Assembly: GCF_036021035.1 (NCBI RefSeq)
Contig: NZ_CP107930.1
Location: 2,108,001 to 2,172,000 of the forward strand
Direction: 5' to 3'
DNA length: 64,000 nucleotides
Origin: Kineococcus sp. NBC_00420
Lineage (GTDB): Bacteria; Actinomycetota; Actinomycetes; Actinomycetales; Kineococcaceae
Part shown: positions 7,192 through 16,590 of the stretch, one piece after another
Position numbering within the stretch: the first letter of the stretch is position 1
Layout: each line of letters starts with the position of its first letter
Notes under the pieces: model-generated
Told to the model about the DNA's origin: nothing
Databases searched by the model: none
Seen by the model: the letters and a program-made list of their open reading frames with translations, nothing else
Made by a program: the position numbers and the translations under genes

Positions 7192-8706
7192 GTGAGCTCC
7201 GACACCGCTCCGACCAACACACCGCCGCACGCGGGGCAGCACGCCGCGGCGCACCCCGCCCACAAGGCCACCAAGGACCACCGCTGGTTCGTCCTCGCCG
7301 TCATCGGCATCGCGCAGCTGGCCGTCGTCCTCGACGCGACCATCGTCAACATCGCGCTCCCCGCGGCCCAGGCGGACCTCGGTTTCGCCGACGACCAGCG
7401 CCAGTGGATCGTCACGGCCTACTCCCTGGCCTTCGGGTCACTGCTCCTGCTCGGCGGTCGCCTCGGCGACCTGTTCGGGCGCAAGAACCTCTTCATCATC
7501 GGGCTCATCGGTTTCGCCGGGGCCTCCGTGATCGGCGGCCTCGCCGAGAACTTCGGACAGCTCGTCGCGGCCCGCGCCCTCCAGGGCGTGTTCGGCGCCC
7601 TGCTGGCCCCCTCGGCCCTGGCCCTGCTGACCACGACGTTCACCGATCCCAAGGACCGGGCCCGCGCGTTCGGCGTCTTCGGCGCCATCGCCGGATCCGG
7701 CGCCGCCACGGGAGTCCTGCTCGGTGGCGTCCTCACCGAGTACACGACCTGGCGCTGGTGCCTCTACGTGAACGTCGTCTTCGCCGCCATCGGCGTCGTC
7801 GGTGCCCTCCTCTTCATGCCGAAGGCCACCCGCGGACCCCGTCCCCGCCTCGACCTGATCGGCACCATCACCATCACCGCCGGCCTCGTCGGGATCGTCT
7901 ACGGGTTCTCCTCCGCCGAGACCAACGGGTGGTCCGACGCGGTGACCATCACCTGCCTCGCCGCCGGCGTCGTCCTCGTCGCCCTGTTCGTGGTCGTGGA
8001 GTCCCGGGTCTCGCACCCGCTGCTGCCGCTGCGGATCGTGCGTGACCGCGACCGCGGTGGAGCGCTCATCGCGATCGGCCTCGTCGGGGTCGCGATGTTC
8101 GGCATCTTCCTGTTCCTGACCTACTACCTGCGTCAGACGCTGCAGTTCTCCTCGCTGGAGACCGGGCTGTCCTTCCTGCCGATGCCGCTCTCGATCATGA
8201 CGGCCGCGACGCAGATCACGCCGCGCCTGCTGCCGCGCATCGGGCCGAAGGCGCTCATCACCATCGGCTCGCTCGTCGCCGCCACCGGGGTGCTGCTGTT
8301 CCTGCGCACCAACACCGAGAGCCACTGGGCCGGAACGATCCTGCCCGCCCTGGTCGTGACCGGTCTGGGCATGGGGCTGATCATCTCCTCGGCCATGAAC
8401 ACCGCGACCAGCGGTGTGGCCCGCGAGGACGCCGGCGCCGCCAGCGCCAGCGTCAACACGTTCCAGCAGGTCGGCGGTTCCATCGGCACCGCGCTGCTGT
8501 CGACGATCTTCGCGAGTTCCGTCGCCGCTCACGGCGGGAACCCCGTCGACGCCGTCCTGCACGGCTACCACGTGGCCTTCGCCTGCGGCGCGCTCGCCCT
8601 GGTGCTCGTCGCGGTCATCTCCGGCAGCCTCATCAACCGGCACTCCGTCCGTCAGGAACGCCTCGCCGCGATCGGCTCGATCCCGGTCCCGACCGTCGCC
8701 CACTGA
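7192..8706 (+). CDS. MFS multidrug exporter, EmrB/QacA (DHA2) type
   Basis: A 504-residue protein with about 14 membrane segments, the DHA2 topology. After a hydrophilic, His-rich leader of about 30 residues it shows LDATIVNIALP in helix 1, the cytoplasmic loop GGRLGDLFGRK (motif A), RALQGVFGALLAPSALALL in helix 4 and GSGAATGVLLGG (motif C, antiporter) in helix 5. It should export drug-like molecules in exchange for protons. The start GTG 7192 has GGAG five bases upstream. It is divergent from and probably repressed by the neighbouring TetR. A 19-bp hairpin closes the gene. The substrate is unknown. Confidence 0.92.
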   Translation: MSSDTAPTNTPPHAGQHAAAHPAHKATKDHRWFVLAVIGIAQLAVVLDATIVNIALPAAQADLGFADDQRQWIVTAYSLAFGSLLLLGGRLGDLFGRKNLFIIGLIGFAGASVIGGLAENFGQLVAARALQGVFGALLAPSALALLTTTFTDPKDRARAFGVFGAIAGSGAATGVLLGGVLTEYTTWRWCLYVNVVFAAIGVVGALLFMPKATRGPRPRLDLIGTITITAGLVGIVYGFSSAETNGWSDAVTITCLAAGVVLVALFVVVESRVSHPLLPLRIVRDRDRGGALIAIGLVGVAMFGIFLFLTYYLRQTLQFSSLETGLSFLPMPLSIMTAATQITPRLLPRIGPKALITIGSLVAATGVLLFLRTNTESHWAGTILPALVVTGLGMGLIISSAMNTATSGVAREDAGAASASVNTFQQVGGSIGTALLSTIFASSVAAHGGNPVDAVLHGYHVAFACGALALVLVAVISGSLINRHSVRQERLAAIGSIPVPTVAH

Positions 8707-8719
8707 CCCACCCCACCCC

Positions 8720-8760
8720 GAACCGCGATCTTGCTGGGAAACCCAGCGGGATCGCGGTTC
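8720..8760. terminator. Bidirectional 19-bp hairpin between convergent genes
   Basis: Bases 8720-8738 pair with 8742-8760 around an AAA loop; 17 of 19 positions are Watson-Crick and the two others are T opposite G. It sits between the MFS stop (8706) and the convergent lipoprotein stop (8773). There is no T-tract. It belongs to a family of similar palindromes also found at 58239-58271 and 59332-59364. Confidence 0.65.
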
Positions 8761-8772
8761 GTGTTCCCGGGG

Positions 8773-9681
8773 TCAGCCCGCGTCGAGGATCCGATCGATG
8801 TCGTCGAGGACGCGTTGCCCACCCAGCGGCCCGACCCCGGACACCCAGTAGGAGGTGTCGACGAGGGAGACCGCCGGGAAGGCGGCGGGGTTGTCCCGGA
8901 TCAACGTCGGGACGGAACCCGGGTCGGCCACGTCGGTGGTCGTGACGAACACGTGGTCCGCGGCGGCCTCGGGAACCCGTTCCGGGGAGACGTCGACGAG
9001 GATCGAGTCCTGCCAGTCGCGGTCGGGGATCGTGAACCCCACACACTCCAACGCGCTCCCGGCGAACGACGTCGGCCCGTACAGGCTCAGCGTCGTCTCG
9101 TCCCGGGGACGGACGAGGTTCGCCGTCGTCCCCGTCAACCGGTGCTCGGCCTTGATCTCCTCGCACCGCGAGCGGTACCCGGCCAGCAACCGGTCGGTCT
9201 CCTGCGCCCGACCGAGCGCCTCCCCGACGAGCCGCACGTTGTCCTGCCAGGGGTCGGCCTGGGTCGCCATGAACACCGTCGGTGCGATGCCGGCGAGCTC
9301 GTCGTAGAGGTCCCTGTGCCGTGAGTCCGTCCCGAGGATGAGATCGGGTTCCAGCGCCGCGATCGCCTCGAGGTCCGGTTCGGGGACCGTGCCGACGGAC
9401 TTCACGGCGTCGCCGACGCCCAGGTAGGCGGGGATCCCCGCCACGTTGCTCGCGACGGCCGCTCCGACCGGGGTCACCCCCAGCGCCACGGCGGTGTCGA
9501 GTTCGAGGGGTTCGAGCACGACGACCCGCCGGGGTTCCGCGGGAACCTCCGTCGTGCCCCGGGCGTGCGTCACGCTGCGCTCGGCCGCGGCGGCGGTGTC
9601 CTCCTCGGCCGAGGAGACGTCGGAGCACCCACCGAGCAGGAGTCCGGCGGTCAGGGCGAGGGCGAGGGGTCGGGAGCGCAC
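8773..9681 (-). CDS. Fe(3+)-siderophore ABC transporter substrate-binding lipoprotein
   Basis: A 302-residue lipoprotein of the FecB/FepB-type class III binding proteins. The GTG 9681 start gives an Arg-containing n-region, a hydrophobic core and the lipobox LLLGGC (Cys about 17). The mature domain reads RRVVVLEPLELDTAVALGVTP, then LEAIAALEPDLILG, typical of the N lobe, and a C lobe with VSPERVPEAAADHVFV. It would bind ferric siderophore outside the membrane and hand it to a permease; no permease or ATPase gene is adjacent, so those lie elsewhere. A DtxR/IdeR-like box directly precedes the start, which fits iron repression. Confidence 0.88.
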   Translation of the reverse strand: MRSRPLALALTAGLLLGGCSDVSSAEEDTAAAAERSVTHARGTTEVPAEPRRVVVLEPLELDTAVALGVTPVGAAVASNVAGIPAYLGVGDAVKSVGTVPEPDLEAIAALEPDLILGTDSRHRDLYDELAGIAPTVFMATQADPWQDNVRLVGEALGRAQETDRLLAGYRSRCEEIKAEHRLTGTTANLVRPRDETTLSLYGPTSFAGSALECVGFTIPDRDWQDSILVDVSPERVPEAAADHVFVTTTDVADPGSVPTLIRDNPAAFPAVSLVDTSYWVSGVGPLGGQRVLDDIDRILDAG

Positions 9682-9682
9682 A

Positions 9683-9701
9683 AGAGGGAAGCCTAGCCTC
9701 A
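9683..9701 (-). promoter_or_regulatory. Putative DtxR/IdeR iron box
   Basis: On the minus strand this 19-mer matches the TTAGGTTAGGCTAACCTAA iron-box consensus at 13 positions, including the central TAGGCT core. It lies one base upstream of the GTG start of the siderophore-binding lipoprotein, overlapping where a short-leader or leaderless transcript would begin. IdeR with Fe2+ would block expression (established for this family; inferred here). Confidence 0.5.
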
Positions 9702-9741
9702 CCTGTGGCGTTCGCGGATCAATCCCTGCGAGGATCCGGCC

Positions 9742-10776
9742 ATGACCTCGCCGGAACGCGAGACCCTGAGGTTCAACCCGGACAACGCCACGACCGACGT
9801 CGTCGAACGCGTCCACACCCCCGACGGCTCCACCCGCGTCCACAAGCAACTGCGACGCACCGGGACCGGCACCGACACCCCGGCGCACTGGAGGTCGTCG
9901 TCGACCCCCGCGGACTGGAACCACTGGGCCCGCGAGGCGGAGGTGTACGCCGACCCCGCCTTCCGCGCGTCGCTGGCCGGGACGGGCCTCGACCTGCCCG
10001 CCGCCGAGGTCGTCCCCCACGGCGACACGACGAGCCTGTGGCTGGAGGACGTCCCCGGCACCGCCGGAGCCGACTTCGCGCTCGCCGACCACGTCGCGAC
10101 GGCGACCGCCCTGGGACGCTGGCAGGCCCGACCGCCGCAGCCACGACCGATCTGGGCGTCACGCGGGTTCCTGCGCGCGTACTCCACCAGCCGCCCCGGC
10201 GACCCCGGCCTCGTCGACGACGACGCCGCCTGGCACCGGCCCCTCGTCCGCGACAACTGGCCGGCCGACCTGCGCGCCGGGTGGCGCCGGCTGCTCGACC
10301 ACCGCGAGCACCTGGTGTCCGTGGTGGAACGTTTGCCCCGCACGCTGTGCCACCTCGACGCCTGGGCCGCGAACGCGATCCGCCGGCCCAGCGGCGAGGT
10401 CGTCCTCCTGGACTGGGCGTCCGGCGGGGACGGTGCCGTCGGTGAGGACCTGGGGAACTGGCTGCCGGACGCCTGCTTCGACCTGTTCTGGCCCGCGGAA
10501 CGCCTCGGGGAACTCGAGGCCGCGTGCTGGCCCGCCCACCTCGACGGGTTGCGGGCGGGCGGGTGGGACGGGGACGAGCGCGACGTCCGGCTGGGCGTGG
10601 TGGCCTCGTGCGTGAAGTACGCGTGGCTGCTGCCGCTGCTGCTGGAACGGGCCGCCGAACCCGAGCACGACGCGTACCACCGCCCCGTCGACGCCGGGCA
10701 CCTGTACCGGCAACGCGGTCTGGTCCTGTTCCACCTGGTCCGCTGGTGCGACGAAGCCCTCGACCTGACCGGCTGA
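9742..10776 (+). CDS. Aminoglycoside phosphotransferase (APH) family kinase-like protein
   Basis: A 344-residue protein with the C-lobe of the APH/choline-kinase fold: CHLDAWAANAI near residue 202 (the Brenner-type HxDxxxxN catalytic loop) and VVLLDWASGGDG near residue 225 (the Asp that binds metal). The N-lobe has a Lys in VHKQLRRTG that could hold the ATP phosphates, then EAEVYADP. The length is typical. APH-fold enzymes phosphorylate antibiotics, choline, homoserine or sugars, and most uncharacterised actinobacterial members have no known substrate, so antibiotic resistance should not be assumed. It is divergent from the siderophore lipoprotein with a 60-bp gap and convergent with lrgB. 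Confidence 0.78.
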   Translation: MTSPERETLRFNPDNATTDVVERVHTPDGSTRVHKQLRRTGTGTDTPAHWRSSSTPADWNHWAREAEVYADPAFRASLAGTGLDLPAAEVVPHGDTTSLWLEDVPGTAGADFALADHVATATALGRWQARPPQPRPIWASRGFLRAYSTSRPGDPGLVDDDAAWHRPLVRDNWPADLRAGWRRLLDHREHLVSVVERLPRTLCHLDAWAANAIRRPSGEVVLLDWASGGDGAVGEDLGNWLPDACFDLFWPAERLGELEAACWPAHLDGLRAGGWDGDERDVRLGVVASCVKYAWLLPLLLERAAEPEHDAYHRPVDAGHLYRQRGLVLFHLVRWCDEALDLTG

Positions 10777-10777
10777 C

Positions 10778-10791
10778 GACGGGGTCCCGTC
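10778..10791. terminator. Short hairpin between APH-like gene and lrgB
   Basis: GACGGG and CCCGTC form a compact inverted repeat in the 24-bp gap between the two convergent stop codons. It is short and has no T-tract; weak support as a bidirectional terminator. Confidence 0.3.
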
Positions 10792-10800
10792 AGGAGGAGA

Positions 10801-11496
10801 TCAGGAGAAGAACCGGGCCACCAGAGGCAGCGCGACCGTCATCGCCAGGGCGTTCAGCACCATCGCCGCGCTCGACCACCCACCCGTCACGTCGGACTCG
10901 GTGAGCGCCCGCGACGTGCCGATCCCGTGCGACACCATCCCGATCGCGAAACCGCGCGCCCGCGGGTCGGACACGCGCACCCGGTCCAGCAGCCACGGGC
11001 CGACCGTCGCCCCCAGGACACCGGAGACCAGCGTCAGGACCACGGCGAGCGTCGTGTTCGCCCCGATCGTCTCCCCCACCGTCAGCGCCACGGGCGTGGT
11101 GACCGAGCGGGGCAACGTCGTGAGCACGAGGCTGTCGTCGGCCCCCAGCGCCAGGAGCGCGGCCACGGTCACGCCGACGCTCACGACACCCGTCACCACG
11201 AGGGTCACGAGCACCGCCGCCCGATCGGCGAGCAGCGCCCGACCTGACCGCAGCAGGGGCAGCGCGAGGGCCACCGTCGCCGGGCCGAGCAGCAGGGTCA
11301 GGATCGACACGGAGGCCAGGTACTCCTGGTAGGAGATGCCGAGGACCTCCAGCACCACCGAGACCACGACCATCGCGACGAGGACGGGAGCCAGCAGCGC
11401 GGGCCGCCCGAGCCGGCGGTGCAGTTCCCCGGCGCCGAGGTAGGCCGCGACCGTGAGGGCCAACCCGAAACCGGGCGCGTGGATCAGCGCGCTCAC
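10801..11496 (-). CDS. lrgB: LrgB/CidB family membrane protein
   Basis: A 231-residue hydrophobic protein of the LrgB family with about seven membrane segments. Family marks include LLGPATVALALPLL, RSVTTPVALTVGETIG near the middle and GIVSHG-type SHGIGTSRAL near the C terminus. LrgB acts with the LrgA/CidA partner; the pair is described as holin/antiholin-like, and in some organisms as a pyruvate or by-product exporter. The GTG start at 11496 overlaps the stop of the LrgA gene by 4 bp, so the pair is translationally coupled. No LytSR-type regulator is adjacent. Confidence 0.88.
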   Translation of the reverse strand: MSALIHAPGFGLALTVAAYLGAGELHRRLGRPALLAPVLVAMVVVSVVLEVLGISYQEYLASVSILTLLLGPATVALALPLLRSGRALLADRAAVLVTLVVTGVVSVGVTVAALLALGADDSLVLTTLPRSVTTPVALTVGETIGANTTLAVVLTLVSGVLGATVGPWLLDRVRVSDPRARGFAIGMVSHGIGTSRALTESDVTGGWSSAAMVLNALAMTVALPLVARFFS

Positions 11497-11918
11497 GCCG
11501 ACTCCCTGCGGCGCAACATCTTCTGCAGCAACGACCCGGCGACGACCAGGCCGGTCGCGAACGAACCGCCGACGGCGAGGGCCAGGGGCCCGGCCGAGTG
11601 GACCAGGGTCGACAACTGCGTCAGCGCCCCCACCCCGGGCGGGACGAAGAGCAGTTGCAGGTGCTTCAGCAGCGGTTCGCCCGCGGGTTCCGCCCGACGC
11701 ACGAGGCCGGGGAACCGGGCTCCGACGACGAGGAGCACCACGAGCCCGACCACGGCCCCGGGGACGGGGAGGTGGGTGACGTCGACGAGCAGCGTACCGA
11801 GCAGTTGCAGCCCGAGGAGCAGGGCCAGCGCCGCGAGGACGGCGGGCACGTGCGGGGCCCAGCCGCGGCCGGGCGGGCGGGGGGCGTCACGCCCGCCGGC
11901 ACCGGGGTTCAGTCCCAC
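11493..11918 (-). CDS. lrgA: CidA/LrgA family holin-like protein
   Basis: A 141-residue protein with four hydrophobic segments after a Pro/Arg-rich leader of about 22 residues. The pattern LPVPGAVVGLVVLL in helix 2, then LLKHLQLLFVPPGVGAL, is diagnostic of CidA/LrgA. GTG 11918 is the likely start and overlaps the stop of the DUF4253 gene by 10 bp; GTG 11930 is an alternative. It forms a coupled pair with lrgB downstream. Together they are thought to control membrane permeability or export during growth transitions. Co-transcription with a DUF4253 gene is unusual and may be accidental. Confidence 0.85.
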   Translation of the reverse strand: MGLNPGAGGRDAPRPPGRGWAPHVPAVLAALALLLGLQLLGTLLVDVTHLPVPGAVVGLVVLLVVGARFPGLVRRAEPAGEPLLKHLQLLFVPPGVGALTQLSTLVHSAGPLALAVGGSFATGLVVAGSLLQKMLRRRESA

Positions 11919-12691
11919 CAGAACCGCCACACCCCCACGCCGACGAGTTCGCCCGCGTACCCGGCGAGGTCCCCGGGCCCGTCCTGGAAGATCGCGTCGT
12001 AGCAGAACCCCAGGTGCTCCGCCGCGACGGGGAACGCCTCCGCGGCGTCGCTCGGCGGGGCCGCGACGCTGACGAAGAGGGTGTCGAAACCCATCGCCAC
12101 CACTCGCGCCCCGAACCGGTCCTCCCAGCTGCGCAGGACGGACGACAGCGTCCCCGGGTCGGCGTCGTGGTTCGTCGCCCCGAGCCAGCCGAGCTCGGCG
12201 AGCACGTCGGCCCCCCGCTCGGCCTGCACCAGTCCGAGGTGACGGTGGGGCCCGTGGGTCAGCAGCTCGTCGGCGAGCACCGCGGCGACCGAGGCGGGGT
12301 CGGCGAGGGGCGCGAGCGCCGGGGACAGACCGGGCCAGGCGGGTGCGCCGTCGGGGAACTCGTCGTCGTCGAACGCGTCCGCGAAGTCCCCGGCGAGGAA
12401 CTCCTCCACCGCCGCGGTGTCCAGGGCCCGCCAGCCGGTGGGGGCGAACTCGCCCTCCAGCCAGGGGCGGGCGACGTCGTCGTCCGCGAGGCCCTCGAGC
12501 AGGACCGGCCACAGCCCCGTGACCGCGTGCGCGGCGGCCAGTTCCGTCCACGCCCCGACCGACGCCGGCACCGCGGAGACCCACAGCAGCGGTTCCGCGC
12601 CGGGGTAGCCCGCCGGGGACACCAGCCGCCCCGACGGCAACCCGGGGACGGCGGCGACGAGCTCGGCGAGGGTGGTTGCACGTCCGGTCAC
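11909..12691 (-). CDS. DUF4253 domain-containing protein
   Basis: A 260-residue soluble protein. The C-terminal 110 residues match DUF4253: SWEDRFGARVVAMGFDTLFVSVAAPP, A-E-A-F-P-V-A-A-E-H-L-G-F-C, and the ending WRFWWD (short stretches seen at about residues 180-260). The acidic N-terminal part is variable. Members are common in Streptomyces-like genomes and have no known function; proposals include immunity-type roles, which I cannot support here. It is the first gene of a DUF4253-lrgA-lrgB run on the minus strand, overlapping lrgA by 10 bp. Confidence 0.75.
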   Translation of the reverse strand: MTGRATTLAELVAAVPGLPSGRLVSPAGYPGAEPLLWVSAVPASVGAWTELAAAHAVTGLWPVLLEGLADDDVARPWLEGEFAPTGWRALDTAAVEEFLAGDFADAFDDDEFPDGAPAWPGLSPALAPLADPASVAAVLADELLTHGPHRHLGLVQAERGADVLAELGWLGATNHDADPGTLSSVLRSWEDRFGARVVAMGFDTLFVSVAAPPSDAAEAFPVAAEHLGFCYDAIFQDGPGDLAGYAGELVGVGVWRFWWD

Positions 12692-12749
12692 CCGACCACC
12701 GTCGCAGACCGCGACCGGGAACGGGCCACCACCCCCGTGGATCGCGGGG

Positions 12750-13628
12750 TCAGGCGCTGAAGGTCTGACCCGTCAACCGTTCGTAGGCGTCGACGTAGCG
12801 GTCGCGGGTCTTCTCCACGACCTCGGCGGGCAGTTCCGGCGGCGCGTCGGCACCCCGGCGGTCCCAGCCCGACGCGGGCGAGGTGAGCCAGTCGCGGACG
12901 AACTGCTTGTCGAAACTGGGCTGCGCGCGACCGGGTTCCCAGGTCTCGGCGGGCCAGAACCGCGAGGAGTCGGGGGTGAGGACCTCGTCCCCGAGGATCG
13001 TCACCCCATCGACCGTCCCGAACTCGAACTTCGTGTCGGCCAGCACGATCCCGCGTTCGCGCGCGATCCCCTCGGCCCGGCGGTAGACCGCGAGCGTCAG
13101 GTCGCGCAGTTCCGCGGCGGCGTCGGCGCCGATGGTCGCGGCGACGTGCTCGAAGGTGACGTTCTCGTCGTGCTCGCCGAGTTCGGCCTTCGTCGCGGGC
13201 GTGAAGATCGGCTCGTCGAGGCGGGAACCGTCGACCAGTCCCGCGGGCAGTTCCAGTCCGCAGACGGTGGAACTCTCGCGGTACTCGGCCAGACCAGAAC
13301 CCGTGAGGTACCGGCGGGCCACGCACTCGACGGGGAACATGGCGAGGTTGCGGCAGACCATCGCGCGTCCGGCCACGGCGACGGGGACGTCGGTGGAGAG
13401 GACGTGGTTCGGGACGACGTCGCGCAGCTGCTCGAACCACCACAACGACAGCGCGGTCAGCACCTTCCCCTTGTCGGGGATCGTGCTGGCCAGCACGTGG
13501 TCGTAGGCGGAGATCCGGTCGCTCGCGACCACGAGCACGGTCCCGTTCTCGCCCCCGGCCGGGACGTAGAGGTCGCGGACCTTGCCCGAGTAGGTGTGGG
13601 TCCAGCCGTCCAGCTCGAGAACGCTCAT
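12750..13628 (-). CDS. purC: Phosphoribosylaminoimidazole-succinocarboxamide synthase (SAICAR synthetase)
   Basis: A 292-residue PurC that joins CAIR and aspartate with ATP in purine synthesis. Visible marks are GKVRDLY near the N terminus (the glycine-rich ATP-binding start), [12 protein letters not shown], then [14 protein letters not shown] and LADTKFEFG, followed by [10 protein letters not shown]. The length fits the longer actinobacterial PurC form. ATG 13628 overlaps the purD stop by 4 bp. The gene is the second of a purD-purC operon on the minus strand. Location is cytoplasmic. Confidence 0.96.
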   Translation of the reverse strand: MSVLELDGWTHTYSGKVRDLYVPAGGENGTVLVVASDRISAYDHVLASTIPDKGKVLTALSLWWFEQLRDVVPNHVLSTDVPVAVAGRAMVCRNLAMFPVECVARRYLTGSGLAEYRESSTVCGLELPAGLVDGSRLDEPIFTPATKAELGEHDENVTFEHVAATIGADAAAELRDLTLAVYRRAEGIARERGIVLADTKFEFGTVDGVTILGDEVLTPDSSRFWPAETWEPGRAQPSFDKQFVRDWLTSPASGWDRRGADAPPELPAEVVEKTRDRYVDAYERLTGQTFSA

Positions 13629-14908
13629 GCGATCACGTCCGTCGCTCGCGACCCGGTCGCCACCGTCAGCGCGATGTCGCGACGGAACCGGCCACCCTCG
13701 AGGTCGATCAGTTCCACGGCCTCGTAGGCCACCGCCCGCGCCGCAGCGAGGTCGGCGCCGACGCCGACGACCGAGAGGACGCGCCCCCCGGAACTCACGA
13801 TCCCGGTGCCGTCGGGGGCGGGGGCGGTGCCCGCGTGCAGCACCGCGGCCCCGCCGACGGCGTCCGCGGCGTCGAGACCGCGCAGCAGACCGCCCGTCAC
13901 CGGGGCCTCCGGGTACCCCGGCGCCGCGAGGACGACGGTGACCGCCGCGTCCGCGCGCCAGCGCAGCGCCGGCTGGTCGCGCAGGACACCGGTCGCGCAG
14001 GCGTTCAGCACCCCGCCCAACGGGGTCGCGAGCCGGGCGAGGACGACCTGGGTCTCGGGGTCGCCGAAGCGGGCGTTGAACTCGATGACCCGCACACCGC
14101 GCGAGGTCATGGCCAGGCCGCAGTAGAGGACACCGCTGAACGGGGTGCCGCGCCGGGCCATCTCGTCGACGACGGGCTGGGCGATGCGCTCCACGACCAC
14201 GTCGGAGAGGTCGGCCGGCGCCCACGGCAGCGGCGAGTAGGCCCCCATGCCGCCGGTGTTCGGGCCCTCGTCGCCGTCCAGGGCCCGCTTGAAGTCCTGC
14301 GCGGGGGCCAGGGCGATGACGCTCTCGCCGTCGGTGAGGCAGAAGACGCTGATCTCCGGGCCGTCGAGGAACTCCTCGACGACGACCGGGCCGTGGGCCA
14401 GGCAGGTGCGGGCGTGCGCGAGGGCCGCCTCCCGGTCATCGGTGACGACGACGCCCTTGCCGGCGGCGAGGCCGTCGTCCTTGACCACGTGCGGGGCACC
14501 GAAGGCGTCCAGCGCGGCGGCGACCTCGTCCTCCGTCGTGCAGAGGTGCGCCATCGCGGTGGGGACGGCGGCGGCGGCCATCACCTCCTTGGCGAAGGCC
14601 TTGGACCCCTCGAGGCGGGCGGCCTCGGCCGACGGGCCGAAGCAGGCGATGCCGGCGGCGCGGACGGCGTCGGCGACACCGGCGACGAGCGGTGCCTCCG
14701 GACCCACGACGACGAGGTCGGCGCCGAGGCGGACCGCGAGCGCCGCGACGGCGTCGGGGTCGCTCGCGTCGACGGGTTCGACGGGGGCGACGAGCGCGAT
14801 CCCGGCGTTGCCGGGGGCCGCGAACACGCGGTCGACCCCGGGATCCTCGAGCAGGGCACGCACCAAGGCGTGCTCACGGGCACCGGATCCGATGACGAGG
14901 ACGTCCAC
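13625..14908 (-). CDS. purD: Phosphoribosylamine-glycine ligase (GAR synthetase)
   Basis: A 427-residue ATP-grasp enzyme that adds glycine to phosphoribosylamine in purine synthesis. The N domain opens [13 protein letters not shown], the ATP-grasp core has [13 protein letters not shown] and [13 protein letters not shown], and [13 protein letters not shown] and [12 protein letters not shown] mark the catalytic region. The start is GTG 14908; the frame continues upstream but the family always begins with this VLVIGSG strand. It precedes purC with a 4-bp overlap. Glycine is also the end product of the betaine pathway elsewhere in the window, but that is not evidence of co-regulation. Confidence 0.96.
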   Translation of the reverse strand: MDVLVIGSGAREHALVRALLEDPGVDRVFAAPGNAGIALVAPVEPVDASDPDAVAALAVRLGADLVVVGPEAPLVAGVADAVRAAGIACFGPSAEAARLEGSKAFAKEVMAAAAVPTAMAHLCTTEDEVAAALDAFGAPHVVKDDGLAAGKGVVVTDDREAALAHARTCLAHGPVVVEEFLDGPEISVFCLTDGESVIALAPAQDFKRALDGDEGPNTGGMGAYSPLPWAPADLSDVVVERIAQPVVDEMARRGTPFSGVLYCGLAMTSRGVRVIEFNARFGDPETQVVLARLATPLGGVLNACATGVLRDQPALRWRADAAVTVVLAAPGYPEAPVTGGLLRGLDAADAVGGAAVLHAGTAPAPDGTGIVSSGGRVLSVVGVGADLAAARAVAYEAVELIDLEGGRFRRDIALTVATGSRATDVIA

Positions 14909-14969
14909 GGGGACCGAGGGTAGAGGTTCCGGGGTGGCCTTCACGACGTCGTAGGAGAGGATCACTCCC

Positions 14970-16061
14970 GTGCCCCGCACGATCCCCTTCGCCGTCACCG
15001 TCCGACGGCGCAGCCGCACCGGCTGGCAGCGGTGGCAGGGCTCGTGGTGGCAGATCATGCAGTGCGGTCTCGGCGCCGGGGTGGCGTGGATGCTCGCGCA
15101 GGCGTTGTGGGACCAGCCCTACCCCGTCTTCGCGTGCGTCGCCGTCGTCGTCTGCCTCGGGGTGCAGAACAACCAGCGGCTCCGGAGGGTCGGCGAGCTG
15201 GGGGTCGGCGTCACGATCGGGGTGCTGCTCGGGACGGGCGTCGTCGCCCTGGTCGGCCGGGGACCGCTGCAGATCACCGCGATCGTCGCGGCGGCCATGC
15301 TCATCGCGCGGTTCCTGGACTCGGGGATCCTGCTGGTCAACCAGGCGGCGCTGCAGGCGTCGTTCATCGTCGCCTACCCCCCGCAGGCCGGGGGGAGTGG
15401 TTCCGCGCGCTGGCTGGACGCCATGACGGGCGTGGTGGTCGCGCTGGCGATCGCGGCCCTGCTGCCGCCGGACCCGCGCCGCGACGTCCGCGGCCGGTCC
15501 CGGGCCTACGCGGGACAGTTGGCGGACCTGTTGGAGGACGGCGCCGACGCGATCCGCAGCCACGACGCCGCGAAGGCCCAGGAGGTGCTGGCCCGGGCCC
15601 GGAGCACCTCGACCGAGCTCGAGGGCTGGTCGCAGTCGGTGAACGCCGGTCAGGAGGTGCACCGGCTGTCGCCGTTGCGACGCAGCGGTCGCGGCGAGAT
15701 CGCGCAGCAGAAGAAGCTGCACGCCGGGATGGACCGGGCCACGCGCAACGTCCGGGTCGCGCTGCGGCGGGTCGCGACGGCCCTGCAGTACGGCGAGCAG
15801 ATGCCCGACTCCCTGGCCGGCGCCCTGGACTCCCTCGCGGCGTCGGTGCGCTCCCTGGGTGAACCGGCCTACGCCGGGGAGACCGTCCCGCCCTCGGTGG
15901 CGGGTCTGAAGGAGCTGGCGGTGACGCTGGGCCCGCGCACGCTCGGGGCGGAGTCGTTGTCGGCGACGGTGGTGGTCGCGCAGCTGCGCTCGACGGTCGT
16001 GGACCTGCTGCAGGCGCAGGGGGTCAGCGCCGCTGAGGCGCACCGACTGCTGCCGCACTGA
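14970..16061 (+). CDS. FUSC/aromatic acid exporter family membrane protein
   Basis: A 363-residue protein: a basic N terminus, then about five to six membrane segments between residues 30 and 165, then a long cytoplasmic helical region rich in Arg, Glu and Ala. The membrane part ([37 protein letters not shown]) fits the FUSC/ArAE superfamily, which includes YeeA- and AaeB-like putative exporters of aromatic acids. Some actinobacterial members are short like this one. The start GTG 14970 has AGGAGAGG nine bases upstream. It is divergent from purD with 61 bp between. Substrate unknown. Confidence 0.75.
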   Translation: MPRTIPFAVTVRRRSRTGWQRWQGSWWQIMQCGLGAGVAWMLAQALWDQPYPVFACVAVVVCLGVQNNQRLRRVGELGVGVTIGVLLGTGVVALVGRGPLQITAIVAAAMLIARFLDSGILLVNQAALQASFIVAYPPQAGGSGSARWLDAMTGVVVALAIAALLPPDPRRDVRGRSRAYAGQLADLLEDGADAIRSHDAAKAQEVLARARSTSTELEGWSQSVNAGQEVHRLSPLRRSGRGEIAQQKKLHAGMDRATRNVRVALRRVATALQYGEQMPDSLAGALDSLAASVRSLGEPAYAGETVPPSVAGLKELAVTLGPRTLGAESLSATVVVAQLRSTVVDLLQAQGVSAAEAHRLLPH

Positions 16062-16119
16062 CCGCCGCCCTGACCTCGCCCCGCCGACCCGGGCCGCAAC
16101 GACCTGGGATAGTAGGAGC

Positions 16120-16590
16120 ATGAGCTCTCACGCCGCGGCTCCCGCCGCCATCGAAGCAGCCCCGGTCAGCGGCGGTCCCGTCTCGGGGTACGCCCGCGGG
16201 GTGGCCGTCCTCGTCCTGGGCCTGGGTGTCCTCGGGCTGATCCCGGGGGTGACGACGAACTACGACGCGATGGGGTTCTTCCGTTCCGACGCCCACCTCT
16301 TCGGGCTGTTCACGACGTCCGTCGTGAGCGCGTCGTTGCAGATCCTCTTCGGGCTGACGGTCCTCGCGTTCTCCGGGTCGCCGCGCCAGGCGCACAAGAC
16401 CGTCTGCTGGGTCGCCATCGCCTACCTGGTCGCCGGTCTGGCGGGGGCGGGCATCGTCGTGAACTCCCCCAGCGACGTCCTGCCGGTGAACGTCGCGAGC
16501 AACTGGCTGCACCTGGCCCTGGGCATCGTCATCGCGGCCGGCGCCGCACGCACCCGCGCCAAGCACGTCGAGGAACTGGGCGTCTTCTGA
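16120..16590 (+). CDS. DUF4383 domain-containing membrane protein
   Basis: A 156-residue protein with four hydrophobic segments after a hydrophilic Ala/Pro leader. The order (AVLVLGLGVLGLIPG, then GLFTTSVVSASLQILFGLTVLAF, then a third helix, then NWLHLALGIVIAAGA) is the DUF4383 pattern, found widely in actinobacteria with unknown function. ATG 16120 follows TAGGAG. The stop TGA is shared in part with the putative CTG start of the next gene. It is probably an inner-membrane protein. Confidence 0.8.
   Translation: MSSHAAAPAAIEAAPVSGGPVSGYARGVAVLVLGLGVLGLIPGVTTNYDAMGFFRSDAHLFGLFTTSVVSASLQILFGLTVLAFSGSPRQAHKTVCWVAIAYLVAGLAGAGIVVNSPSDVLPVNVASNWLHLALGIVIAAGAARTRAKHVEELGVF

Noticed and set aside
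9742-10776. Antibiotic-resistance call for the APH-like gene
   Set aside because: The fold is shared by many kinases of unknown substrate; nothing here identifies an aminoglycoside.
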